Source: Tepidamorphaceae bacterium
Lineage (GTDB): Bacteria; Pseudomonadota; Alphaproteobacteria; Rhizobiales; JAKSCL01
Reading direction: 5' to 3'
Assembly (NCBI GenBank): GCA_028289445.1
Contig: JANQPO010000016.1
Location: 1 to 64,000, forward strand
Length of the DNA: 64,000 bases
The first letter of the stretch is position 1. Each line of letters opens with the position of its first letter. Below, piece by piece: positions 28,049 to 37,797 of this stretch. Under the pieces are notes generated by a model. The model did not search any database and was not told the DNA's origin. It saw nothing but the letters and a program-made list of their open reading frames with translations. The translations under genes were made by a program, and so were the position numbers.

Positions 28049-28680
28049 GCGATTTTCACGAGGTTCGTTTCCCAACCGAAATCGCACTCGGCGCGACAGG
28101 CGGTCCGGAACGGCGCACCCAGATCGTTACGCTGGCGTCCGGCCATGAGGAGCGAAATCAGCAATGGGCCCATTCCAGGCGGCGCTATGACGCGGGCTAC
28201 GGGATCAAGACGCTCGACGATATCCACGCCATCATCGCCTTCTTCGAGGAACGGCGCGGTCGGTTGCACGGCTTTCGCTGGCGAGATCCGTTCGACCACA
28301 AGTCAAGCGTGCCGTCCGATCCGCCCTTGGCTCTAAACCAGGTCCAGCCGATCACCGACGGCGAGACAACGTTTCAGCTCACCAAGGCTTATGGCGCCGG
28401 GTCGTCGGCCTATCTCAGGGCGATCACCAAACCGGTCGCCGGTACGGTCCTGATCGCGGAAGACGGTGTGGCGCTGACCGAAACCGCCGACTTCACCGTC
28501 GACCCCGCAACGGGCGTTGTCGCACGCGTGACCGGCACCTGGAGCGATGCGGTGCCGGTGACAGCCGGCTTCGAATTCGACGTGCCGGTGCGCTTCGATA
28601 CCGACAGGCTCGACATCGATCTGGCGGCTTTCGAGGCCGGCGCAATTCCGAACATTCCGATTGTGGAGCTGAGGCTTTGA
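28045..28680 (+). CDS. GTA DUF2460 distal tail-type protein (g12)
   Basis: FHEVRFPTEIALGATGGPERRTQIVTLASGHEERNQQWAHSRRRYDAGYGIK. Confidence 0.95.
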   Translation: MSDFHEVRFPTEIALGATGGPERRTQIVTLASGHEERNQQWAHSRRRYDAGYGIKTLDDIHAIIAFFEERRGRLHGFRWRDPFDHKSSVPSDPPLALNQVQPITDGETTFQLTKAYGAGSSAYLRAITKPVAGTVLIAEDGVALTETADFTVDPATGVVARVTGTWSDAVPVTAGFEFDVPVRFDTDRLDIDLAAFEAGAIPNIPIVELRL

Positions 28681-29570
28681 GGGCGCTATCGGCCGAACTT
28701 CAGGCGCATCTGGACTCCGGAATCACCACGCTGTGCTGGTGCTGGCGGGTCGAGCGCCGGGACGGGATCATGCTCGGGTTCACCGACCACGACGTGCCCG
28801 TCTTTTTCGATGCCGTCGTCCATGAACCGGATACGGGCTTCACGGCGACGGCGCTCACCGGCAATCTGGGTTTGTCCGTTGACGATGTCGAGGTTGAAGG
28901 GGCGCTAGCCTCCGACGCCATCACCGAGGCCGATCTGTCGGCCGGTTTGTTCGACGGCGCGGCTGTTCGCATCTTACGGGTCAATTGGGCTGACCCGGAT
29001 CAGCGCGTGCTGATGCGGGTTGGCGAGATCGGTGAGGTTGAGCGTGCGGGCGCGGCCTTTCGTGCCGAGTTTCGCGGTCTGACACACCAGCTTCAACAGC
29101 CGGTCGGTCGGGTTTTCCAGGCCGGCTGCGACGCGGAGCTCGGTGACGGTCGTTGCGGGGTCGACTTGGAGCAAAGCGCCTACAAGGGATCGGGAACGAT
29201 TGCCGGCAATTCCGGCGCCGGCTGGCTAAATGTCAGCGGCCTTGAAGGATACGCTGCCGGCTGGTTCGCCGGCGGAACCCTGACGATCACCAGCGGCGAA
29301 ACCACCGGCGCAATCTATCGCATTCGCAGCCATCGCCGCGACGCGGGCGGAGACACCCTATCGCTGTGGCAGACGCCGCGCGGCCCGCTGGACATCGGCG
29401 ATGGATTTGACGCCCGCACCGGCTGCGACAAAGCCTGGTCAACCTGCCGCACCAAGTTCAACAACGGTCTGAATTTTCGTGGCTTTCCTCATATGCCTGG
29501 CAACGATTTCGCGCTCGGCTATCCGCGCCAGGGCGATCCCTCGAACACGGGTGGCAGTCGAAATGCCTGA
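28677..29570 (+). CDS. GTA DUF2163 hub-type protein (g13)
   Basis: ITTLCWCWRVERRDGIMLGFTDHDVPV...CDAELGDGRCGVDL...FNNGLNFRGFPHMPGND. Confidence 0.95.
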   Translation: MRALSAELQAHLDSGITTLCWCWRVERRDGIMLGFTDHDVPVFFDAVVHEPDTGFTATALTGNLGLSVDDVEVEGALASDAITEADLSAGLFDGAAVRILRVNWADPDQRVLMRVGEIGEVERAGAAFRAEFRGLTHQLQQPVGRVFQAGCDAELGDGRCGVDLEQSAYKGSGTIAGNSGAGWLNVSGLEGYAAGWFAGGTLTITSGETTGAIYRIRSHRRDAGGDTLSLWQTPRGPLDIGDGFDARTGCDKAWSTCRTKFNNGLNFRGFPHMPGNDFALGYPRQGDPSNTGGSRNA

Positions 29571-29988
29571 TCGCGTTGCCATCGTTGCCAAGGCGCGCGA
29601 GTGGCTGGGCACGCCCTACCACCATGCCGCCTCGACGAAGGGCGTGGGCTGCGATTGTCTCGGTCTTTTGACCGGTCTGTGGCTCGAATTGTACGGCCCA
29701 CTGCCGGAGGCGGTCCCACCTTATACGCCCGATCTGGGCGAAACCGATCCGGATGAACCGCTTCTGGCCGCCGCGCATCGCTATCTCGCACCGGCCAGCG
29801 CCATCGAACCCGGCGATGTGATGCTCTTTCGCTGGCGTAGCGGCTTGGCGGCGCGGCACATGGGGGTCGCGACCGATCCGGGCCGTATGATCCATGCCTA
29901 TAGCGGCGTCGGTGTGGTCGAGGTGGCCTTGGCGGCGGCCTGGCGCCGCCGGCTGGCCGGCGTCTTTTCGTTTCCGGACGCTGCCTGA
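29563..29988 (+). CDS. GTA NlpC/P60 peptidase (g14)
   Basis: AREWLGTPYHHAASTKGVGCDCLGLLTGLW. Confidence 0.95.
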   Translation: MPDRVAIVAKAREWLGTPYHHAASTKGVGCDCLGLLTGLWLELYGPLPEAVPPYTPDLGETDPDEPLLAAAHRYLAPASAIEPGDVMLFRWRSGLAARHMGVATDPGRMIHAYSGVGVVEVALAAAWRRRLAGVFSFPDAA

Positions 29989-32900
29989 TGGCCACCCTTG
30001 TTCTCACGGCCGCCGCCGGTGCGGTTTCGAATGTTCTCGGCCTGCCGACAATCGCCGCCGGTGCGCTGACTATCGGCGCAGCTGTGGCGGGGCGGTTTAT
30101 CGACAACGCGCTTTTGTCGCGGCCCACAACGGCAGAAGGCCCGCGCCTCGACAACCTAGACGTCATGGCATCGGCCGAAGGGGCGCCGATCCCGCGGGTC
30201 TTCGGCCGCGTTCGCGTGAGTGGTCAGGTCATCTGGGCGACGAACTTCGAGGAGGTGATCACCAAGGAGACGACGACGACCGGCGGCGGAGGAGGCAAAG
30301 GCGGATCACGCAACAAGACCACGACGATTACGTATAGCTATTTTGCCAATGTCGCGGTCGCGCTCGCCGAGGGTCCCGTGTCCCATCTGGGCCGCATTTG
30401 GGCCGATGGGGAGGAGTTGTCTCTCGATGATGTCGGATATCGATTCTATCGCGGGAATGACAGCCAGACCCCGGACCCCCTGATCGAGGCGAAGGAAGGG
30501 AGCGGCGCAGCGCCTGCGTATCGAGGGACGAGCTATGTCGTGCTCGAGCGGCTGCCGTTGGAGGATTTCGGCAATCGCTTGCCGCAGTTCGCATTCGAAA
30601 TCTACCGCCCGATCGGCCGATTGGAGACAATTCTGCGGGCGGTCGACATCATCCCCGGCGCTGGAGAATTCGCCTATGACACGACGCCCGTGCGGCGCGA
30701 GGTCAATGCCGGAGAACATGAGGGCGACAACAAGACATCGTCCCGCGCGGGCGTGGACTGGACGGCGTCGATCAATGAACTGGAGGCGCTGGCGCCGGCG
30801 GTGTCGCAAGCCGCGCTCGTGGTCACCTGGTTCGGCACGGACCTGCGCGCCAACCATTGCCGGATCGAGCCGCGCGTCGATCAGCCGACCAAGGACACGG
30901 AACCGGAGACATGGTCGGTCGCCGGGCAGGCACGCATCGGAACGCCGGTGGTCTCAGCCGTCGGCGGTCGTCCGGCCTTCGGCGGCACGCCGAGCGACCG
31001 GAGTGTCGTTCGCGCCATTGCCGATCTGAAGGCACGCGGCATCGGGGTGATGTTCTACCCCTTCATTATGATGGATATTCCGTCCGGTAACGGTCGGCCG
31101 AACCCCTATGGCGGGGTGTCGCAACCGGTCTATCCCTGGCGCGGTCGCATCACCTGCAATCCGGCACCGGGCCAGCCCGGTTCGCCGGACAAGACGGCTG
31201 CCGCAGGCACGCAGATCGCCGCGTTGGTCGGGGGCGCGACCGCCGGGCATTACAGTCTCAACGGGTCCGAGGTCGTCTACAGCGGGCCGGCCGAATGGAC
31301 GCTCCGGCGCATGGTGTTGCACTATGCCATGCTGTGTGTCGCCGCCGGCGGTGTCGATTCCTTTGTCATCGGCTCGGAACTGATTGGACTCACCCAGGTT
31401 CGTGATAGCGCCTCGACCTATCCCTTCGTTCAGGCGCTCAAGAGCCTTGCCGCCGAGGTCCGCGCGATCTTGGGACCTGGAACGAAGATCGGCTACGCCG
31501 CGGACTGGTCCGAATATCACAGCCATCGGCCGAGCGATGGATCGAATGATGTCTTCTTCAACCTCGATCCGCTTTGGGCCGACGGCAATATCGACTTCGT
31601 CGGCATTGACAACTACATGCCGCTGTCGGATTGGCGCGACGGCACCGAGCAACTCGATGCGGTCGACGGTACGTTCTCCCCGCGCGACCCCGCCTATCTC
31701 GCCAAGAACATGGAGGGCGGCGAGTACTACGACTGGTACTATGCCTCCTTCGCCGACCGCCTGACGCAGACCCGCACGCCGATCGACGACACGGCCTACG
31801 GCAAGCATTGGGTCTTTCGCCAAAAGGACATCCGAAACTGGTGGTCGAACGTCCATGTCGATCGGCCCGGCGGCGTTGAGGCGAGCCAGACGGCTTGGGC
31901 GGCACAGGCCAAGCCCATCTTCGTCACGGAGTTCGGATTCCCCGCGGTCGACAAGAGCGCCAATCAGCCGAATGTCTTCATCGATCCGAAGTCGTCGGAG
32001 AGCTTCGCGCCCTATTTCTCCGCCGGCACCCGTGATGACGTCGCCCAGCGCCGAGCGCTTGAGGTCTTCATCGACCACTGGACCCAGAACAGTCCGGTCT
32101 CAACGGTTTATGGCGGGCCTATGATCCCGGCCGATCGCATGTATGCCTGGGCCTGGGATGCGCGGTCCTTTCCGGCTTGGCCGGCCAATTCCAACCTGTG
32201 GGCCGACGCTCCGAACTGGGACCGGGGCCACTGGCTGAATGTGCGCCTCGGTTCGGCGCCCGTCGACGATCTGGTGACGGCCATTCTGACGGAATATCCA
32301 TCGCCACCGATCACCACGACCGGAACGGCATCTGCTGTTGACGGCTACATCATCGACCGCGTGATGTCGGCGCGCGATGCGCTGACGCCGCTGGAACACG
32401 CCTTTGCCCTCGACATTTTCGAGCGCGGCGACTCGCTTGCCATTTCCAGCCGACTGGTGGCGTCGACGGCGACGTTTCAAGACACCGATCTGGCGCTCTC
32501 CGCGGATGCGGAGGTCGACGCACCGCCAGTCACGCGATCGCGCGCCCAGGAGAGCGAGCTTGCGGCCATCGCCCGCGTCACCATGTCCGAACCCTTCGAT
32601 GACTATCGTTCGGTCACCGTGGAGGCTCGTATGCCGGATGTGCCGTCAGACCGTGTGTCGTCGTCGACACTGCCGGCGGTCATGGCGCCGGAGATCGCTA
32701 GGACGCTTGCCGAAGAGTGGCTGCACGCGTCGCGTTCGCGCCGCGAGAGAGCCATGTTTGCGTTGCCGCCGTCGGCACTTTCGGCCGAACCGGGCGATGT
32801 CGTGACGATCGATGAAGCCGGGATTGCGCGCGACTATCGGATTGAGGAGATCGCCGATCAAGGCGAGCGCCGTGTTAAGGCGGTTTTGTCCGACCGCGCG

Positions 32901-33908
32901 CTTCACATTCAGGCGCCGGGCGATCGTCGGATCGATGTGCCCACGCCAACGGCGATTGCCGGTGCGCCCCTGTTTGCCTTCCTCGATCTTCCCTTGCTGA
33001 CGGAGCAGAGCGAGGACAACGCCCTTTACCTCGCTGCCCACGCCATTCCTTGGCAACAGGGCGTTGCCGTGTATCGTTCGCCGAGCGATGGTGGGTTTCA
33101 GCTTGAAACGCTTGTCGAGACGCCAGCGATCATGGGCGAAACGCTGACCCCGCTGGCATCTGGCCCGCTCGGTGTATGGGATAGGGCCAATTCCGTCGAC
33201 ATCGTCATTTCGGCGGGAGCGCTTTTGTCCCTCGACGACCTGCTCGTGCTGGCTGGCAGCAACGCGCTGGCCGTCGATACGGGCGCTGGCTGGGAGGTCC
33301 TTCAGTTCGCCGACGCCGAATTGATCGACACCCGCACCTATCGGCTGTCGCGCCTCCTGCGCGGGCAGCTTGGCACGGATCGCCTGCTTGGCACCACGGT
33401 CGCGGCCGGTGCGCGGATCGTCGTTCTCAACGCCGACGTGGATGTTGTCACGCTTGCCTCCGACAAGATCGGCATCCCCGCGAACTGGCGCGTTGGACTG
33501 GCCGGCTATCCGTTCGACCATGCGAGCTTCCAGACCTTGTCCTACACACCGGCGGGCGAGGGTCGGCGACCGCTCTCCCCGGTTCATGCACGCGCACGGT
33601 GGGATGTTGGCACGGGCGATATCGATCTGACCTGGATCCGTCGGACACGGCGCGGCGGCGATAGTTGGGAACAGGCCGAGGTGCCCTTGGCCGAAGAGAC
33701 GGAAGCTTACGACTTGACCATCCGCGATGGCGGCGCCATTCGCTTTGAGACCTCGGTCACCGCCCCCGGCTTCACCTATTCGAGTGCGCAGCAGACGGTC
33801 GATTTCGGCGCCCCGCTGGCAGCTGGCGATCCGCTTGACATCGAGGTCAGCCAACTTTCGGCTAGCTTCGGTCGCGGCCCCGCTTTGCGACAAGTGTTGA
33901 CGGTCTAG
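29988..33908 (+). CDS. GTA TIM-barrel-like megatron/host-specificity tail protein (g15)
   Basis: 1306 aa; GHYSLNGSEVVYSGPAEWTLRRMVLHYA...KIGYAADWSEYHSHRPSDGSNDVFFNLDPLWADGNIDFVGIDNYMPLSDWRDG. Confidence 0.95.
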   Translation: MATLVLTAAAGAVSNVLGLPTIAAGALTIGAAVAGRFIDNALLSRPTTAEGPRLDNLDVMASAEGAPIPRVFGRVRVSGQVIWATNFEEVITKETTTTGGGGGKGGSRNKTTTITYSYFANVAVALAEGPVSHLGRIWADGEELSLDDVGYRFYRGNDSQTPDPLIEAKEGSGAAPAYRGTSYVVLERLPLEDFGNRLPQFAFEIYRPIGRLETILRAVDIIPGAGEFAYDTTPVRREVNAGEHEGDNKTSSRAGVDWTASINELEALAPAVSQAALVVTWFGTDLRANHCRIEPRVDQPTKDTEPETWSVAGQARIGTPVVSAVGGRPAFGGTPSDRSVVRAIADLKARGIGVMFYPFIMMDIPSGNGRPNPYGGVSQPVYPWRGRITCNPAPGQPGSPDKTAAAGTQIAALVGGATAGHYSLNGSEVVYSGPAEWTLRRMVLHYAMLCVAAGGVDSFVIGSELIGLTQVRDSASTYPFVQALKSLAAEVRAILGPGTKIGYAADWSEYHSHRPSDGSNDVFFNLDPLWADGNIDFVGIDNYMPLSDWRDGTEQLDAVDGTFSPRDPAYLAKNMEGGEYYDWYYASFADRLTQTRTPIDDTAYGKHWVFRQKDIRNWWSNVHVDRPGGVEASQTAWAAQAKPIFVTEFGFPAVDKSANQPNVFIDPKSSESFAPYFSAGTRDDVAQRRALEVFIDHWTQNSPVSTVYGGPMIPADRMYAWAWDARSFPAWPANSNLWADAPNWDRGHWLNVRLGSAPVDDLVTAILTEYPSPPITTTGTASAVDGYIIDRVMSARDALTPLEHAFALDIFERGDSLAISSRLVASTATFQDTDLALSADAEVDAPPVTRSRAQESELAAIARVTMSEPFDDYRSVTVEARMPDVPSDRVSSSTLPAVMAPEIARTLAEEWLHASRSRRERAMFALPPSALSAEPGDVVTIDEAGIARDYRIEEIADQGERRVKAVLSDRALHIQAPGDRRIDVPTPTAIAGAPLFAFLDLPLLTEQSEDNALYLAAHAIPWQQGVAVYRSPSDGGFQLETLVETPAIMGETLTPLASGPLGVWDRANSVDIVISAGALLSLDDLLVLAGSNALAVDTGAGWEVLQFADAELIDTRTYRLSRLLRGQLGTDRLLGTTVAAGARIVVLNADVDVVTLASDKIGIPANWRVGLAGYPFDHASFQTLSYTPAGEGRRPLSPVHARARWDVGTGDIDLTWIRRTRRGGDSWEQAEVPLAEETEAYDLTIRDGGAIRFETSVTAPGFTYSSAQQTVDFGAPLAAGDPLDIEVSQLSASFGRGPALRQVLTV

Positions 33909-33994
33909 CGCGAAAGACGCTCTGGCTGTCCGACACCCCTCGACACTTAGCGGTTTTGCCGCCAGTTTTGCCGTTCACCGAGTAGGGGGCGGCA

Positions 33995-34669
33995 ATGAAG
34001 GTTTCAGACGCGATCGCGACGCGCATCTCCTGCCGCGCGTTCAAGAGCGATCCCGTACCCGAGGCGACCGTTCGCCGGATCCTTGAGTGCGCAACGAAGA
34101 CGCCGTCGGGCGGCAATCTTCAGCCTTGGCATGTCGCCGTCCTAACGGGCGCACCGCTCCAGGCGCTGGTGGCCGATATTGCCGAGAAGCGCCATCTGCT
34201 GCCCGATGGCGAGGGCAGCGATTACCCGATCTATCCCCCCAATCTGCACGAGCCCTATCGCGACCGCCGCTTCCAGTGCGGTTCCGATCTCTATGCCGTT
34301 CTCGGTATCGCCCGCGAGGACAAGGCCCGCCGGTTCGCGCAATTCTCCCGCAATTTCAGTTTCTTCGGCGCGCCGGTCGGACTGTTCTTCTCAATCGACC
34401 GGCGTATGGAAGTCGGCCAGTGGTCCGATCTCGGCATGTTCATTCATGCCGTCATGTTGCTCGCGCGCGAGGAAGGGCTGCACACCTGCGCACAGGAAGC
34501 TTGGGCGATTTGGCCGAGAACCGTCGCCCATCACATCGAACTGCCGGAAGATCGCATGCTGTTTTGCGGCATGGCGCTCGGGGTCATGGACGACGCCGAT
34601 CCGGTCAACACGCTGCGCACCGAACGCGCACCGGTTAACGCGTTCACGACATTTCATGGATGGCCCTAG
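33995..34669 (+). CDS. Nitroreductase family protein
   Basis: RISCRAFKSDPVPEATVRRILECATKTPSGGNLQPWHVAVLTG. Confidence 0.92.
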   Translation: MKVSDAIATRISCRAFKSDPVPEATVRRILECATKTPSGGNLQPWHVAVLTGAPLQALVADIAEKRHLLPDGEGSDYPIYPPNLHEPYRDRRFQCGSDLYAVLGIAREDKARRFAQFSRNFSFFGAPVGLFFSIDRRMEVGQWSDLGMFIHAVMLLAREEGLHTCAQEAWAIWPRTVAHHIELPEDRMLFCGMALGVMDDADPVNTLRTERAPVNAFTTFHGWP

Positions 34670-34725
34670 TCTGAAGGCGTCATTCATGCATCATTCAGGT
34701 GGAAACGCGTAAACCAAGCGCCAAG

Positions 34726-35010
34726 ATGACACGATTGAGACTGATATTCGGCATTCTCGCCGCGCTGGCCGTCGCTGGAGCGCAGGGCACGCCGCCGGCA
34801 ATAGCCGGCGCGGTTGAAGGCCTTGTCCTGGCACAAGGTGGCTGCGCGTCTGCCGCAGCTCAGGCCCAATCGCAGACCGGTGGCCAAGTCATCCGGGCGC
34901 AAATGTCGACACAAGGCGGCCAGAAAGTCTGTGTGGTCACCGTGCTGGTGTCCGATCCCTCGGGCGCGAAGCCGGCGACAAGAAAAACCGTTACCATCCC
35001 CGTCAACTGA
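34726..35010 (+). CDS. Small secreted hypothetical protein upstream of a two-component system
   Basis: Signal peptide; likely co-transcribed with 35025 response regulator. Confidence 0.6.
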   Translation: MTRLRLIFGILAALAVAGAQGTPPAIAGAVEGLVLAQGGCASAAAQAQSQTGGQVIRAQMSTQGGQKVCVVTVLVSDPSGAKPATRKTVTIPVN

Positions 35011-35024
35011 ACGGGTGATTCGCC

Positions 35025-35699
35025 ATGCGCATTCTCGTCGTTGAAGACGACAAGGACCTGAACCGCCAGCTCGTCGAAGCGCTGAACGACGCCGGTTACG
35101 TGACCGACACCGCGTTCGACGGCGAAGAGGGGCATTTCCTCGGCGATACCGAGCCCTATGATGCCGCGATCCTCGATCTTGGCCTGCCGCAGATGGACGG
35201 GCTCAGCGTGTTGGAGGCATGGCGGCGCGATGGCCGTACGATGCCTGTTTTGATCCTGACCGCCCGCGACCGGTGGAGCGACAAGGTCGCCGGGATCGAT
35301 GCCGGCGCCGACGACTATGTCGCCAAGCCTTTTCACATGGAGGAGGTTCTGGCGCGCGTCCGCGCGCTGCTGCGCCGCGCCTCCGGCCACGCCTCCAGCG
35401 AACTGACCTGCGGTCCGATCGTGCTCGACACCCGCACCTCGAAGGTCACGATGGACGGGCGGGCGGTGAAACTCACCTCGCATGAGTTCCGACTCCTGTC
35501 CTATCTCATGCATAACCCAGACAAGGTGATCACCCGCACGGAACTGGTCGAGCACATCTACGACCAGGATTTCGATCGCGACTCCAACACGATCGAGGTC
35601 TTTGTCGGACGCTTGCGCAAGAAGATCGGCGCCGACGCGATCGAAACGGTACGCGGGCTTGGCTATCGCCTAACGGCATCTGGCAGCGATGCGGGTTAA
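35025..35699 (+). CDS. OmpR/PhoP-type response regulator
   Basis: MRILVVEDDKDLNRQLVEAL, DLGLPQMDG, LTARD, C-terminal wHTH. Confidence 0.95.
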   Translation: MRILVVEDDKDLNRQLVEALNDAGYVTDTAFDGEEGHFLGDTEPYDAAILDLGLPQMDGLSVLEAWRRDGRTMPVLILTARDRWSDKVAGIDAGADDYVAKPFHMEEVLARVRALLRRASGHASSELTCGPIVLDTRTSKVTMDGRAVKLTSHEFRLLSYLMHNPDKVITRTELVEHIYDQDFDRDSNTIEVFVGRLRKKIGADAIETVRGLGYRLTASGSDAG

Positions 35700-37068
35700 C
35701 TCCCTCGGATTTCGGCTTTTTTCCGTTGCAGCGATCTGGGGTGTAATTGTCCTGGTAATAGCCGCCATCCTCCTATCCAGTCTCTATCGCCAGACGGTGG
35801 AACGCCGTTTCGAACGCGAATTGGCGCTTTATCTCAACACCTTGGTCGCGGTTGTTGAATTCGATGACACCGATCGCCTGGCGAGCCGCCCGGACCTTCA
35901 GGACCCGCGCTTTCAGACCTTCCTGACCGGGTGGTACTGGCTGATCATGCGACCAACCGCCGACGGCCAGTCGGTCGTGTTTCCCTCACTGTCGCTCGCC
36001 AACGAAACGCTCGCCGTCCCCAATGCCACCGACATTCCCTATGACCTCGATTTTCGGCGCAGCTTCCGGCTGAGCGACCCCATCGATCAACCTTTGTTGG
36101 CGGTGGAGCGCCAAATCCTGATCGATGACCGGCTTGCGACATTTCTGGTCGCCGGATCGCTGGATGACGTCACCGTCGACGTGGCCGAATTCGAGCGGGT
36201 GCTATTTTTGTCCCTGGGCCTTTTCGGCGCCGGGTTCCTGATCGGCACTTTCGCTGTCGTCTGGCTGGGTCTGCGGCCGCTCGCGGCGATCAGCCGCGCG
36301 CTCGGCGATATCCGCGATGGCCGGGCCGAGAAACTTGAAGGCCGGTTCCCAAGTGAAATCGAGCCGCTGGCGCAAGAGGTCAATGCTCTGATCGCGGCCA
36401 ATCGCGACATCGTCGAGCGGGCGCGCACCCATGTGGGGAACTTGGCCCACGCGCTCAAGACGCCGCTCAGCGTTTTGACTAATGATGCGGCGTCAAGCGA
36501 TGACGCATTGGCGCACGTGGTGCGCGACCAGACCGCCGCCATGAGGGAGCAAATCGATTACTACCTGAAACGCGCCCGGGTTGCGGCGGCGTCCGCCGTG
36601 ATCGGCGCGGCGCACCCCGTCGACGAGACCCTCGATGCATTGGGACGCACGCTTTTGAAGATCAATCAGGACCGCACCATCGATCTGAGCAGGGAAGGTG
36701 AAAACGACGTTCAGTTTCGTGGCGAGAAGCAGGATTTTGAGGAAATCGCCGGCAATCTGTTTGAGAACGCCTTTAAGTGGGCGAAAGGACGCGTGCACGT
36801 CTCTGTGGAAACGGGCCTTGAAACGCCAACGCATCGTTCGGCCTTTGCGCTGACGATTGAAGATGATGGGCCGGGCATCGCGCCGGCGCAGCGCGAGACT
36901 GCGCTCAAGCGCGGCCAGCGGCTTGATGAGCGGACGCCCGGATCTGGCCTCGGCCTTTCGATCGTTGCCGATCTCGTGGCGCTCTACGGTGGCAGCATCA
37001 CGCTCAACGAATCCGATCTCGGCGGTTTGTCGGTGCAGGTCGTTCTGCCGCGGGCGGTCTCATCTTAA
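35689..37068 (+). CDS. HAMP-domain sensor histidine kinase
   Basis: VGNLAHALKTPLSVL H-box, FENAFKWAKGRV, DDGPGIAPAQ, GSGLGLSIVADLV. Confidence 0.95.
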   Translation: MRVNSLGFRLFSVAAIWGVIVLVIAAILLSSLYRQTVERRFERELALYLNTLVAVVEFDDTDRLASRPDLQDPRFQTFLTGWYWLIMRPTADGQSVVFPSLSLANETLAVPNATDIPYDLDFRRSFRLSDPIDQPLLAVERQILIDDRLATFLVAGSLDDVTVDVAEFERVLFLSLGLFGAGFLIGTFAVVWLGLRPLAAISRALGDIRDGRAEKLEGRFPSEIEPLAQEVNALIAANRDIVERARTHVGNLAHALKTPLSVLTNDAASSDDALAHVVRDQTAAMREQIDYYLKRARVAAASAVIGAAHPVDETLDALGRTLLKINQDRTIDLSREGENDVQFRGEKQDFEEIAGNLFENAFKWAKGRVHVSVETGLETPTHRSAFALTIEDDGPGIAPAQRETALKRGQRLDERTPGSGLGLSIVADLVALYGGSITLNESDLGGLSVQVVLPRAVSS

Positions 37069-37165
37069 CATCCTTTCGCCGCAATCCCCGCGCACGGCAT
37101 CATTCAGCAAACGTTCATCGGCGTTCGTGCACTGTACCGGAACGCTTTTTCTCCACGAGGTCATC

Positions 37166-37651
37166 ATGAATCGATTTGGTGTCTACGCGGCCACGGCCGT
37201 CTGCGCGCTGGTTGTTGCCGGTTGCGATCCCAACACCTACAGCGCGGCCAACAGCCCGAAGCAAACGATCGGAACCATCGGTGGCGCCGTCGCCGGCGGT
37301 TTGATCGGCAACCAGATCGGCAGCGGCGAGGGACGCGCGGTTGCCACGACGATCGGCGTGATTGCCGGCGGTTTGGTTGGTAATCAGATCGGCGCCAATC
37401 TCGACGAGCTCGATCGCCGTCGTGCGCAAGACGCGGAATTCCGGGCCTTGGAGTATGGCCGATCCGGTTCGCCAGTGGCCTGGCAAAACCCGGATTCTGG
37501 CCGTTATGGCGAAGTCGTGCCAGCGGAGCCTTACCAAGTCTCTGGTCAGAATTGCCGCGACTACACCCACACGATCTACATCGACGGTCAGCCTCAAACG
37601 GCGCGCGGCACGGCGTGTCGCCAACCGGACGGAAGCTGGCGACCGGTCTAA
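37166..37651 (+). CDS. Glycine-zipper 2TM (17 kDa surface-antigen type) lipoprotein
   Basis: VVAGCDPN lipobox; GTIGGAVAGGLIGNQIGSGEGRAVATTIGVIAGGLVGNQIG. Confidence 0.92.
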   Translation: MNRFGVYAATAVCALVVAGCDPNTYSAANSPKQTIGTIGGAVAGGLIGNQIGSGEGRAVATTIGVIAGGLVGNQIGANLDELDRRRAQDAEFRALEYGRSGSPVAWQNPDSGRYGEVVPAEPYQVSGQNCRDYTHTIYIDGQPQTARGTACRQPDGSWRPV

Positions 37652-37797
37652 CGCCAGCAATCAACCGCACAGCACAGGCGCATCCTAAAACTTCGTTAAC
37701 CCAAATCCGCCTTAATACTTGATGGATCGGGCTTTTCTGCCCGCCTGACAGTCTCGATTCATGAGCCTGGCCAGTTCAAAGCAGTACCGCCGGTCCA

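Noticed and set aside
26860-28299. 479-aa minus-strand ORF
   Set aside because: Antisense to tightly packed GTA genes g10-g12; no recognisable domain
30954-32078. 374-aa minus-strand ORF
   Set aside because: Antisense to the TIM-barrel domain of g15
32646-33893. 415-aa minus-strand ORF
   Set aside because: Antisense to g15, no start/RBS support or domain
19454-33908. Interpretation as an active temperate prophage
   Set aside because: No integrase, repressor, replication, lysis or att-like flanks; size and order match RcGTA-like clusters instead
37692-37718. CtrA-like site gTTAAcccaaatccgccTTAA
   Set aside because: Spacing between TTAA half-sites is 12, not the expected 7
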